From assembly GCF_000182925.2 (NCBI RefSeq), contig NC_026502.1, positions 1,922,001-1,986,000 on the forward strand: a DNA stretch of 64,000 nucleotides. Direction: 5' to 3'. This DNA comes from Neurospora crassa OR74A. Lineage: Eukaryota > Ascomycota > Sordariomycetes > Sordariales > Sordariaceae. The translations under genes were made by a program, and so were the position numbers. Below the pieces are notes generated by a model that searched no databases, was not told the DNA's origin, and worked only from the letters and a program-made list of their open reading frames with translations. Below, in pieces: positions 1 through 11,410 of this stretch (positions within the stretch are counted from its first letter, which is position 1; each line of letters opens with the position of its first letter).

Positions 1-280
1 CCTTCGGACGGTTACCCCACACCGACCGAGTCCGGGACGCCGTTCCTTCCTCCTGACGGGCCGCCATGAGTTTCTGCCTGACCACTGACACAGCCATTGA
101 CCAATGGTCTTGGCCGTGCGTGTTGCGAACCTCAGACTCATTTTTTTCCACAATCGCTTCTCGTGCGAGCTCCGGGCCGGACAATCACAATAGATACCCC
201 GCCTGTCTGAATAGACCAGAACAGTAAACAACCCACCCTATTGCTTGCTATTGTCGCGGCTTTCGCATCATTGCAACGCA

Positions 281-3086
281 ATGGACCGAGTACAAGATTG
301 GGTCACCGATCTTCCTACTCCCGGAGTTATTGCTGCCCCTTTACCTAGCCCTATCGCGAGCAACACTTCCCTCTCTTCAGGCAAATCAAATCCCCCTCCG
401 CTGAGAAGAAAAGGAAACATCACGCCCGATCAGCTTCCCGACAAGCCCTACCATCAGCATCATCGTGGTCATTCGGAACAAAACACAAAGACGTCTCAGC
501 AGCAGCAATCATCCATCACGACGCGTCAACCCCCGCGGGATACAGCTACCAATATTCCGTCAGTCACTCGACCAACTTTCGACATTGCTTCTTGCCAGCA
601 GAACAACGAGCTCACCATGTATGCCCACGACAGCAAGGCCATTCGTGGCAATTTTATCCCCGTGTCCAAGTCAATGAATGCTCGTGCCCCCACTCCCCCG
701 CGGGAGCCGTCCGAGAACATCCACCACTTCTTGCAGCTTAGCTTGACCGAGTCGCAGATGGAGAAGTTAGCCAAAGTGTAAGATAACCAGCGATATGTGG
801 GCTGTGTTACCAATGCTAACCCGCATAAGCTTATCCGAGGATGGCGACACAGAACGAGAATCGCGTGGTCGTCAAGCTCCTCAGACTGAAGTTCAGCAGC
901 CCGACGTTGTCGATTCAGCCACGCCCAAGCCCAAAGCCAAAGAGCACCAGACGCTAAAGCAGCGATTCAGATCTCTTTCCCCCGCAAAGAGAAGAAAGCA
1001 CCAGCAAGAGGTGGTTGCTACGCCTCCCAGACAGCGTTCGCCTTCGCCCGTCAGAAGAGGTACGGGACCGAAGACCTCCGAGCAACGCCGGCTTGGCTAT
1101 GGCTCCGACTCTTACCAGTCGCCTCAACCTGCTAGCAAGCAGAGACAGTTCCATCAACACCAGGTTTCGTGGGATCGGCAGTACGATTCCCCCAAGCCTG
1201 TGAGCAGACAGAGACAGCAGCAATGCATGTCCCCTCAGTCCGCTAGCAGGCAGAGACAAGAGCATCAGCAGGAACAACGTGCTGCCAACACTGCTGCCGA
1301 GGCAGCTGCCTTCCGCTTGGCTTCTCCCTTTCCTTCAAAGCGTCGTCAAGATCGTGTCCCTCTTGCTCCCATCGACACCGACATTGCCCGTCTTCACGCC
1401 AAGGTCACAGCCCATCGTGAACCCATCGTCATCCATTACTCTCCTGAGCCTGATGCGCGAGTGGCTTCCCAGACTGTTCAAATTGTGGCCACAGACAAGT
1501 CCTCCGTCTACTCCCAGGAGAATCAAGAGAAGGCTCCTGACCCTCGTTTCCGCTCCCAGATAAGTCCCCTTCACGTCGTCAAGGAAAACAAGGAGAACGA
1601 TAGTGGATACTCCCAGACTCTCAGCATCCTTCAAGACTACGGTAACTGGAGCAACTGGGCCAACTCTGAGGAGCCTGTTCAGAACAGCCAAGGCCCAGAA
1701 GTCACTCGCGCTCCCACCAAATTATCCAACCGCAGCGCTGACCGGCCTGGCACCGACGGAGCCACAGGCACAGATGACTTCCACTACTCAGCCCTGACTC
1801 CCCTTTTCCCAGTCCACAATATCAACAACCCCAACCGCAACATGCGCATGGCCTCCAAGACCTTGATCGGCGAAAACGGCTGGTTGGAGTCTACGTCTCG
1901 TCCCTCTGACGCCCCGCTCAACAATCAGCTCAACACCGCCACATCGAACGGCACAAACAAGAAACCATCAACCGCCGTTCCCGCCCGCAAACCCGGCTTC
2001 CTCGACAACCTCGTCAAAAAGGCCAAAGACTTTGTCTCCGCTCCTCTGCCCGAGAACGCCATTAACCAACGCTCCTCCCACGACTCCAACAAGCCTCACT
2101 CCGCGCGCACCTTGCAAATCAGTCTCACGCCTCGCGAGCAATCGCTGCTCTACTGCGAACTCGAATTCCTCCTCTCTACTCTCCTAAACACTTACATCAC
2201 CACGCAGCTCTCCCTAGGTCTACTTGACCATAACAAAGTCCGCCGTATCTCGGACACATGGCAATCTAAAGGCCGCCCGCGTGTCGTCTCCTTCCGGTAC
2301 GACCTCGAAACCCAACTCGATCTTGTCCGCTTACACGTCAATGACTTCAAGTTCTACGGCCCCGCAGCGGCCAACACCACTACTATCATGGGTATCGTGG
2401 ACGGCGCCAAGCTAGATGCAAGAGCGATGCGCATCAGGACGTTTTGCCAACCGGATACGGTAGTGGCGAAGCAACTTGTTGGAGCGAGGGCGCTGTGCGG
2501 GCTGTTGGGCGCCGGAGACACGGAAGAGAGAAAGCTGGGGGAGTGTGTTGGCTTCTTCAGGGCGGTAGTTGAGAGAGAGGTGCAGAAGGGGATGATCGAG
2601 GTTGCTGCTGGTGGCAATGGTGGCAACGGTGGTGGTGGTGAGACAACGATGGACGAACAACAGCAGCAGAGGGAGTCGGGGAATACTACGACTTCGGGTG
2701 ACGGGATTTGGGTTGGTGGTGCGCCGCAGTATCAGGGACCACCGTCGCCGATTCCAGAACAGAATCTGAACCAAACTCAGACCCAGGCGCAGATCCAGTC
2801 TAGGAGCCAGAGCCCAGTGAGGCGCGGTGGACATTCGTTGGACGAGTCTAACAAGTGGCATCAGCATCATCATCATCAACAGCAGCAACGCCAACACAAT
2901 ACTGCTCCCGGTCACCCTGGTGCCAGCGGCGGCCACAACCATGCGCTCTCTAGCCCGGTTCGGTTTACCACTTTTGCTGCTGCTACTAGTGGTGGTCACT
3001 TGAAGGGATCAGCGTCGCAGGGAATCATCAAGATGGATCCGAGTGCTTATGAGGATGACATTCATCCAGGCTCCAAGATCTTTTGA
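281..3086 (+). CDS. Large low-complexity protein, unrecognised (two exons)
   Basis: I do not recognise this protein of about 917 residues. The first ATG of the open frame is at 281. Exon 1 runs 281..777 and exon 2 830..3086; the 52-nt intron starts GTAAGA, has a GCTAAC branch site and ends AAG, and splicing keeps one frame. Residues 1 to about 600 are rich in Pro, Ser, Gln and Arg and look disordered, with repeated SRQRQ-like units near residues 255-310 and a KENKEN stretch. One conserved-looking globular block follows, from about residue 595 (TLQISLTPREQSLL) to about 760, mostly helical by appearance. The tail is Gly/Gln/His-rich with a short His run and further SPVR motifs. Such SP/TP-rich proteins are often phosphorylated, but no function can be assigned. 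Existence of the gene is well supported; its role is unknown. Confidence 0.75.
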
Positions 3087-4731
3087 GTGTAGCCTGCAAC
3101 TGGTTCATGCTGATTCTCTCCTTTTTTCTCGTTTTGCGGCGTTACGGAAATCGTATTTTCTTTGAGCGTGCTTTCGTTCTGCTTCATGGAATCAATGTGA
3201 TGGACAAATGATGTATGATCAAAGATACCCCCACTCCCCCCCTCGGTCTGGTAGTTTGCTTCCAAAAAGAGAAAATGGGTAGTGGAAAGGAAGGAGCAAG
3301 GCGTTAGTGCTGGCCGTTGGAGCAATGGCTTTGATCTAATGGCGGTGCCAGGGGAAGTTGATCGCGATGGCGTATCTAGTGTAAGAGTAGAACAAAACAA
3401 AACAATTCCATCAATCTTGATGAGACCAAGTACAAGAATAAGGGTGATTGACTATGACAACGGATGATTGATGGCAAAAAGCACGACCATGTCAGGGCAC
3501 GTCCGGCATACAACTCGCAAAGTGACATGAAATGTTCTGTAATGTAGGTGAGAAACTGGCAGGCGGGAACCGGCTGTCATGAAGTTGTCGGGCCATCTTT
3601 CAAAGGCATCAAGTGGCTCGGGTTGGGGTGCATGTGCACGTTTACCTGTGCGTTAATGTCCGTTCATCGGTGATTTGGACCGAGAACGAGTCAGGGGTTA
3701 GGGATTCTCTGGACAGTGGCTCAGCGAACAACAACATATGTACCTGGGAGACAGGCAAAGCCACAATGAGACGATATCAGCATTGGAGGGAATCTGAAAT
3801 GTCATGAAACTGCGCTATGTGAAGCATCAGACATTGTCCAGAACGAGTTCTAGCACCTGATGGGATTGTTCACTGCTTCGGTTTCGTCAATCCTAAGCTC
3901 TTGTCCTCGTTCTTTCCAAAGTCCTTTGCTTTGTTTTGCTGTTCTTTTCTCAAAGCCATCATGACATATATCAATCCAAGTCACTTGTACAGTCAGTTAA
4001 ATACACCCAAGCATCAAAAGGTCCCCCAAAGTCCACAACATGATCTGGAGCTTCGCCGTTCATCCTTAGTTCCTCCTTAATCGCACCTAGTTACTATATT
4101 ATTTTTTTTCACAGATATTACCCACTTTCGTACTTACGAATCCTTTTCATCGAACCTATCCACCTTGGCTAGTCACAAAACGCGCGTACGTATGCACACG
4201 CGACACATTACCACTTATATCCGGCCATCAGGGGTTCCATGGTTCTAGACACAACCCGAGTCAGTTGTTCCCGAGCCTCCCATTTATATCCGTGGACCCA
4301 GGCCGCGCAATCATGGACAGGGTCCCCCGGCTTCACGACCCTCGTTACCGTGGCATCGGCCTTCACACGGTGACGCAAGCCCTCGTGGCTTTGTTTCTCT
4401 CTATCTAACTAACTAACTCGGTCGGCAGTTCACCAGTCGTTGATTTCATGTTGATATTTTTTTTTCTGGCTTGCGAATTTTCGTTGAATGCTGGGGAGGT
4501 CAAACCCCCCTAAGTTCCTGTTCTTCGTCAGTTATGGGTCAGACTTGAGTTCGTCTTTCATCCGGTCTTCCGGCGCATTCGCAAGGCAACTGGAAAGAAA
4601 AAAAAGTTAATTCATATCTATCTGCGAACCTTCACTCTTGTCCTTCTGACCAAAACCCATTATTGTTTCTTTTTTGCTTGACACCGCGGGCTGGACATCT
4701 CGTCACGGTTCTCTCACAAAGCCGCGATTCA
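3087..4731. other. Intergenic region before the LicD gene
   Basis: There is no supportable gene in these 1.6 kb. The first part is presumably the 3' UTR of the upstream gene. The last several hundred bases, with CT-rich runs, a CTAACTAACTAACT motif near 4403 and short poly-T tracts, look like promoter and 5' leader of the LicD gene. Confidence 0.6.
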
Positions 4732-5872
4732 ATGGTCAAAATGTGGTCTTCACTAACACCAGCACGAAGACAAGCCACAACGACATCATGGAGGGATCGC
4801 CTATTGACCCTCCTCATGGCCTTGACCTTCGTCCTATCCTCACTTGCCAGCCCCCTCCCAATTGAAGGTGCCGTCGTCAAAGCCAACAACAACGATGCCG
4901 TCTCTCAGCCCCAAGCCCAAGCCCAAGCCAAAGCCGAAGTCAGGCAATTCTCAGCACCAGCGCAAGCGCAAGAGGCCGAACCAGCCACCGCCACTACTTC
5001 CGATGACACGACCAACACCAACACAGACGACGACGACCCTCTCCTCCCCGAACGCAAATACTTCCACGAACCCGGCTGGACCGAAGAGCTCAGTCACTAC
5101 GACACCCGCTTCTTCACCTCGCCCGTCCCTTACGACCCCCACCTCGTGCACCTGCGCCACCTCATCCGGTCCTACCTGCTCATGACCTCGTCGCGCTCCT
5201 TGACCACCTGGCTGGCACACGGCACGCTGCTCGGGTGGTACTGGAACGGCGCCATCATGCCGTGGGACTATGATCTCGACGTGCAAGTCAGCAACATCAC
5301 GCTGGGGCAGATGGCGCGGGACTGGAACCAGACGACGTTCGATTACGTGTACACCCTTTCGGAAGAAGAGGAAAAAGAAGGACTGGGCAAACAGGGCGAG
5401 GTCACTGTCAAAAAGTACTTGTTGGATGTGAACCCGTACTGGGCGCAGAGGACGAGGTTGGAGGGGATGAATGTGATTGATGCGCGGTGGATCGACATGG
5501 AGAATGGTATGTATGTGGACATTACGGGCTTGAGTGAGGATCGCGAAGAGACGGGGACAAGACAAGGGGTGTGGAGTGATAAGAATTATCATGGCTATGG
5601 GACGAGACAGATTTGGCCACTGAGGAGGACGGAGTTCGAGGGCGTGGAGGCGTGGGTGCCGTGGGATGTGGAGGAGATTCTGAAGGAGGAGTATGGGGTG
5701 AAGAGTTTGACGGAGGAGTCGTTCGCTGGGTGAGTAATTTCCTCTTCTTCTTCTGATTGTCGTTTGGGGTTGGGGGAGATGAAGTAGATGGCACTTACTG
5801 ACGATCGATTGATGTGACAGACATCAATTTGACCATGGGCGGAAACAGTGGGTGAAGACGGAGTTGGCGTAG
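4732..5872 (+). CDS. LicD-family phosphotransferase, secretory pathway (two exons)
   Basis: This is a LicD-family protein of about 349 residues. LicD and Mnn4-type proteins transfer phosphorylated groups onto glycans; in fungi they mostly act in the Golgi on mannose chains. Exon 1 is 4732..5729 and exon 2 5821..5872; the intron starts GTGAGT and ends ACAG. After splicing the C-terminus reads GHQFDHGRKQWVKTELA, giving the H/R/W-rich end usual for the family. The LicD core is LAHGTLLGWYWNG followed by MPWDYDLDVQV, where the acidic residues are the expected metal or nucleotide ligands. A hydrophobic segment near residues 25-43 (LLTLLMALTFVLSS) is a signal peptide or anchor. A Gln/Ala/Lys-rich linker lies between it and the catalytic part. 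The start is the first ATG in frame; a second ATG four codons on could also serve. The acceptor sugar cannot be told from sequence. Confidence 0.85.
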
Positions 5873-6328
5873 AAGACGTCGTCATGACTTTCGTCATCGG
5901 AAGAAGCCCTCCTCGGGTCGGGAAGATGAGTTCTTTTGTCTTGTTCCTTGCATTTCTGGCGTTGGAATACCGGTGGTATAAAATGGGCACATAAAGGGAT
6001 CGAACATAAGAGGATTGAAGGGGGATGAAGGAAGGAACCGCAGTTTCCATGCGATATTGGTCGTTGGGATCGTCGCCAGGAGCATATATACCCCTAGACG
6101 AGCATAATACCCGTAATCTTGTAGTCAGCTTTCCGATAGAATGTGTGCCTGTTAACTCGTTTGCGAGACTGAAGGAATAGCGGCTGGCACGCAGATAGAT
6201 GGCCAACAAATGGTCCAACGCTGTTGTTACATGACTTGATCGCTTGATCATAAAACACAAAAATATCCTCTATGACTCGTGGACATTTAGTCCGGATATC
6301 ATCACCGACGTACAACTCCGCCAACGCC
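5873..6328. other. Intergenic region between convergent genes
   Basis: These 456 bases separate two genes that converge, so they should hold two 3' UTRs. I see no gene, RNA or clear repeat. Confidence 0.6.
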
Positions 6329-8335
6329 TTACCCAAACACAACCTGGTCATACTGCTTATCATCGAGATACTTTTGCAAAACACCCTGCAACGCGCCCTT
6401 CGTCTTCTCCATGGCAGGCACCACCCCCTCAATCTGCTCCAAGTTCCCTCTCATACTCTCCATATGGCTTCCCAACTGCTGCGCCACCTTGACGAGCTCC
6501 TCGTCCCCTTCGATTTCCTTGAAGACACTCCCACTTGTGTCCTTCTCGATGGGCTTGACCAACTCAATCTCCCCTTCCTCCTCCCAATCCCTTGCAGCAC
6601 CAGGTCCAGTAGGCCGCATGCCCGGCGCCAACACGTGGTCCCGCTTTCCGCGTTCCCTCCATCCCCTCGATTGCGTCCGCGCATTCGTTTCCAGCGTTCT
6701 CAACCGCCTGTACGCCCGCTCCAACTCCTGCTCCTCCTTCTCCTTCTCCCGCTTAAGGAGAGCGACAGAGTGTAGCAGTGGATCGAGCGTCCTCTCGAGC
6801 GCTTGGATCGCGTTGACGGTCTTCTCAAAGTCGAACTCCGCTTCGTGACTTGGGCCTGCTGGTTCGCCGTTGATATCCCTCGGTTGCTTGGAGACAGAAG
6901 GAATGGAAGGTGGCGGAAATGGCATGCCCTTCTCCAGCTTCTTGTGTAGACGAGACGCGAAGGTGGCCAGTATGTCTTGGGCATGGGCGTGCCGACTCGA
7001 GTCGCTGCGGGTTTCGCGGAGACTGAAGAGGATCGGGCGATGGGCGTCGGCGATAATGCTGTCTACTGCGGCGATGGAGGGGGGATCGAGCGGTGACCAT
7101 TTGGAGGCGATGGTGGATCGGGGGATCTGTCGGGTGCGAGAAGTGAGGTGGCGGTATTTGGGGACAGGCGGGGGCTTTTCCTTTGGTTCTTTGGGTTGTT
7201 GTTGTTGTTGTTGAGCAGGAGGTCTTTCATTCTCGTCCGGCTCTACACTTTTCCGTCGTCGCGGCTTTTCTATTTGTCCCGGGGTATTCGTATCGGAGTC
7301 CTTGGCTGACCGTTTCTCTGTCCGCTGTTGCTTAGCAGCGGCTGCAGGTACAGCCTTCTCTCTTATGGCAGCATTGGGGGGACGATGTGCTGGTCCGCGC
7401 TTGTTTTTCCGGGCAGCTTCAGGACGTTCGGAATCTTCTGCTTCTGGAACAGTTTGGCCCCTTCGACGTTGTCGTGTCGGCGCCGCCTCCTCAACATCTG
7501 CGCCCTCGGCTTCGGCAACCTTCTTTCCTTTCCTGCTCTTGGTGGTCTGTTCGCTCTGCGGAGGAGACATCCGATTCTGAGTTTGAGAGGCAGATACTTC
7601 GGCTAGTGATGAGCGACCGTTGTCCTGGTGTGCTGATGGATCTCGTCTATTCTCCTTGCCGCGTTGAGTTGTCTTGGATGAATGCTGACTTGGATTGGTT
7701 GATCTTGTACTTCGGCGGACGTCCCCCTCCTGTGCTGGTTCCTCCTCGATGGACGCTACTTCTTTTCTGCCTCGCACGCCCTTCGCTGTCGCCTTTCCGT
7801 TGTCCTTGCTCGGCCTCCCTCTTGGTCTTTTGGTTGGTTCCGGATCTGGTTGGACCTCATCTTCTACGGACTCCTCCGCAGCAGGAGTGGGCCTCCTCCG
7901 TTTCCGTGGCCTCGTTTCCTCTGCAGGCGCATTGGTACTGACATCTTCCGCACGGTCCTTGAGTGGTCGCCCTCTCTTCCTAGGGTTGAGCGGTTCCTCC
8001 GCGATAGTTTCCTCTCTAGCTTTAGGGCCTCGTTTGGACTGCTTCTCGACGACAGCAGGCGCGGATACTTCCTCTTGGGGTTCAGTATGAGGCGTCTTCT
8101 TAGGTCGTCCTCGTTTCTTTGGCCCCGGATTGGATGCGCCTCCTACGTCTTCCGCTTGCGCTTCCTCTACTGGCTTCGGCCTCCTTGTTGTCTCTTCTGC
8201 GCGCCCCGACGCGTCTTCTCCAGCCTTGGACGCGTTAGGTGGACGACCGCGTTTCCTCTTTTGATTTGGTATCTCGGGCGCCTTGTATCATTGTTAGCTT
8301 GAGGCAATTTGAAGGATGCCAGTTGAAATTACCAT
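6329..8335 (-). CDS. fta7: Inner-kinetochore protein CENP-Q/Fta7 with AT-hook array
   Basis: CENP-Q family protein (Fta7 in fission yeast, Okp1 in budding yeast), a subunit of the constitutive centromere-associated network. The recognisable part is the C-terminal half: a TSRTRQIPRSTI / KWSPLDPPSI block, then ILATFASRLHKKLEKGMPFPPP, a coiled coil (LLKREKEKEEQELERAYRRL) and the ARTQSRGWRERGKRDHVLAP signature. The open frame extends upstream without an ATG to 8281, where a TACAAG acceptor lies next to a CTAAC branch site. The nearest usable ATG is 8335..8333, directly followed by GTAATT, so exon 1 would be the start codon alone and the intron 51 nt. The protein is then about 651 residues. Its first 170 residues carry four AT-hook cores (KRGRPP, KRGRPKK, KRGRPLK, PRGRPSK) and one RKRRRPTP variant. 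Family assignment is fairly sure; the exact start is less so. Confidence 0.75.
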
Positions 8336-9330
8336 ATCTGAAGTAAACAGTTATGCGCCGTCGATACAAATGAATAGTATGATTGAGTGTTCAAGACGAG
8401 GCCGTCAAGGTGCCGGCAGTAAACTAACGGTAACTGCCCCTCGAAATTAAGCCACAGCAATGACAGCTCGCAACGATGTTACTGTACTGTGGCTGGTGCT
8501 TTGGTACCCACTCACCGTGCTCACTTCTTTCATCCTTGTCATTGATACTGATAAGAATCTTGGCACTCTTGGCAGCCAATGCTTGGCTCACATCATCTGG
8601 CAGGCACGACAGGATCCTCGGGTTGGGGTTTGTGGGGTTCTCATGCTCACACTCGCTAGGTACACTATGTCTAGAATCCGAGGAGCCTGGTTGGGTGGCC
8701 GGTTGAACTGTGAGGAACAGAACTGAAGGGTCTCGAGCTGAAGCTTCCCCCAGTTGGCCCCTGACACCTGCTTCTCTGTTGCTACGGTTCCCCGCTTGTA
8801 TCGTAATGCTGGGAATGGGCCGAGAACACTGGACCGACGGCGGCGACTTGCTCGATTTTGTCAACACACAAAAAACCCGAGTTTACCTGTTGCTTCTTGG
8901 AAATTCCTGTTGGCATCCATTTTGTGCTCGTATTATTAGGTGTCCATCCAATTGGCATCTGCAACGCGCCGTACTCTCTATCAGTTCAAGTTTTTTTTTA
9001 GCAAACCCAAGTCTCCGTTCCCTTCTCTCTCGTTCTGTCTGCCCGCCGAATTGATCACCAATATCTTACTCCACCCGCCCGCATTGAGCTACAGACTGGA
9101 GACCCCAGGCTCTCGTCTGATAGGCACGGCTAGGCCCCTCACTGCTCAGCTAGATTCCGTTGAGAACGTGTGTCCTTACATCACATCATTGGGGCTCACA
9201 CCAAAAAGACAGCTTGACATCTGATTCTCTTTTCTTGTGAAATTTCCTGTACGATCCGTTCTCCGTCCAACATTCTGTAAAAGAACGGTCCCTGTCGAGC
9301 TTCACGGTTTTCCTCCACGGTCCAGACACA
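8336..9330. other. Divergent promoter region, fta7 / thioredoxin-like gene
   Basis: About 1 kb between two divergent genes, with no supportable coding sequence. It should contain both promoters and 5' leaders. Nothing beyond short T-runs and CT-rich stretches stands out. Confidence 0.6.
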
Positions 9331-10326
9331 ATGCGCTTCTCTACGTCCACCATCGTCCTGGCATTGCCTCTGTTGGCAGCTGCCGAAAGTCCCCTCGACC
9401 AGTACAAGGCCAAGTTTCAAAACTTCCTCGGAAGCTTCGCGGGTACTGCTGGTGGCGCTACCGTTCCCCAGGCCGACGAGGTTCCTCAGCAGAAACCCAT
9501 TGTTTCCGACACCGACTCTGCCACCAGCAGCTCAGTAGAGCCCAAGCACATTGAGCGCCTCACGCTCGCGAACTGGAAGGATACCTTGTACGCGCCCGTC
9601 CAGCCCGAGGCCACTACCCCCGAGGAGTGGTGGGTTCTGGTTACTGGCGGCAACAAGACGTGCTTTGGTATGATGAACCTTTACCACGCATGATGATTCT
9701 TTTTTGGCAACAAATCAACTGGTTTGGAGAACTAACGAGTATCCTCATATCACAGGCCGCTGCGGACCCGTTGAAAAGGCCTTTGGCGAGACGGTGGAGA
9801 AGTTCTCGACTATCCCCAACTCCCCCCATGTAGCCGTTCTCGATTGTGAAGAGGAGCCTGTCCTCTGCAATGTCTGGTCCGCTGGCGCTTCGTCCCTCTG
9901 GGTCTTCGATATGCTCCCCCCGCCCGCCGCCATCGATGTTTACTGGAAGCGCCTAAACTTCACCACCGTCACGGCGGCCGATCTGCTCGAGACATTTGAT
10001 AAGGAAACCACGGAGGGCAAGGAGGCCGCCGGCTTTCAACTCGTCGAAGGCGCGCTCCACCCCTTCGATGGTACCCTTGCCCGGTATAACCTGGCCGTCC
10101 CCATTGCTTACGCCCTCCACTACTTGAGCATCGTCCCCTCGTGGGCCATGATGCTCTTTGTATCCTTCTTTAGCAGGACGATGATGTGAGTAAACTGTCA
10201 ACACTTTGTCATTTGGCGGGTTTCTAACACGCATTCTCTTGTTGTAGGAACCGCAGCGTGGGTGGCGCGCAGAACCGCCGTGCGAACCCTGCTCGTGGCG
10301 CCGCTCCCGGTGATGGCCGTTCTTAG
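9331..10326 (+). CDS. Thioredoxin-like secretory membrane protein (three exons)
   Basis: A protein of about 281 residues with exons 9331..9667, 9756..10185 and 10248..10326; both introns have GT-AG ends and CTAAC-like branch sites, and all phases agree. It starts with a clear signal peptide (STIVLALPLLAAAES). The middle is thioredoxin-like: a WWVLVTGG strand before the active-site position, then TCFGRCGPVEKAF, then a VAVLDCEEE strand. A hydrophobic stretch near residues 225-255 (LAVPIAYALHYLSIVPSWAMMLFVSFF) should form a membrane segment, followed by a short Arg/Asn-rich tail (NRRANPARG) that would face the cytosol. This layout resembles ER transmembrane thioredoxin-like proteins. The usual CxxC is altered: Cys-Gly-Pro is followed by Val, while another Cys sits four residues upstream, giving CxxxC. 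Redox activity is therefore uncertain. Intron 1 separates the two cysteines. Confidence 0.8.
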
Positions 10327-10759
10327 TTGGGAGTGCCTGAACTGGGACTGCCTAAACTCGTCGCTGAAGTGATGTGCTTTATACGTATCGTTGTCGCTCT
10401 TTTTACGGATATGAAGGAAATGGCCGTCCATGGCGTGGTTACACAGCCCAAGGACGTCGTTTCACAATTCATGCAAGTTGCAGAGTTCATGAAACTTTGC
10501 TTGGATTCTCTTTCGACGTGAGGGAGTCAGAGGAGATACCGTCGATTTAGTTATCATAGCGTCTAGTACGCGGATGATGAAGGAATGGCTTTGAATGACG
10601 GCTGGGTTGGGAGACGGCTGTTGATTGTTGGGTAACGCGTTCGAATGTCTCCAAACGATAGGGGAAAAAAAAAGGGGAAGGCACAGGAACAAGCGGGAGG
10701 TTTGAAGATCGGGGTCACCATGATGGCTCGGATTAAGCAACACGATATCACCAATATGA
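10327..10759. other. Intergenic region between convergent genes
   Basis: These 433 bases lie between a plus-strand and a minus-strand gene end. They contain an A/G-rich run near 10662-10680 and otherwise nothing I can name; they should be the two 3' UTRs. Confidence 0.6.
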
Positions 10760-11410
10760 TTAATTTTTGGATTTACAAGTGTCTCGCAAGCTCGCCAGCC
10801 CCTCGAGCACTTGATCACGGAGTTGGCCATTAGCAAAGCGGCCGTAGCGTAAGTCGCTCATGCCACCCACTGTCTGTTGAATGGACGACAGAAGTGCTGC
10901 CTCTTCTTCTCCAAGAAGCTGAAGCTCGCTTTCAAGCTCCGACACGGCGCCTTCAAGGTCGGGAAGAATGGAACCAATATTATGTTTGGGAGTTTGTGAA
11001 TCTGAAGTCGAGCCAAACAGCTACAAGACCAGACAGTTGCCACGAGGGCCATTAGTCAGCTCTGTCACTAGTCACTGTAAATAAGCAATCCTGAGGCGAT
11101 TCTCATATCTTACAAGGCGTTCGATTTCGGCTTCGTCATCGTTCTCTGGGGCCTCCTCCTCCCGTTTGGCCTTGATCATGACCCGGCGCATGGCCTTGCC
11201 GCGCTTGGCCTCGGCTTCGATCTCGGCCGCAACCGAATCAACGACGGCATTTCTCTGGGTCTGCAGATCGCGATACAAGTTTCTGATCTGAGGCGAAGAC
11301 TGAAGGGACCGCGGAAAAAGCTCAATGAACTCTTGCAAGGAGATGATTGCAGGCAGCTGCGCGGGGACGAGCAAGTAGTCGCTGAGGATCTTGGTTTCAG
11401 TAGGTGCCAT
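10760..11410 (-). CDS. cnl2: Cnl2/Nkp2-family inner-kinetochore protein (two exons)
   Basis: About 185 residues, matching the Cnl2/NKP2 family, small subunits of the Sim4/COMA part of the inner kinetochore. Exon 1 is 11410..11114 and exon 2 11020..10760; the 93-nt intron starts GTAAGA, has a GACTAAT branch site and ends TTGTAG, and both exons are in phase 0. Family-like sequence begins at once: ILSDYLLVPAQLPAIISLQEF, then LFPRSLQSSPQIRNLYRDLQ. A charged helix (EIEAEAKRGKAMRRVMIKAKREEE) follows, and exon 2 adds a coiled-coil region (LESELQLLGEEEAALLSSIQ) and a conserved-looking end (LRYGRFANGQLRDQVLEGL). In fission yeast Cnl2 works in the same complex as Fta7, whose homologue lies 2.4 kb away. 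Length and motif order fit the family well. Confidence 0.8.
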
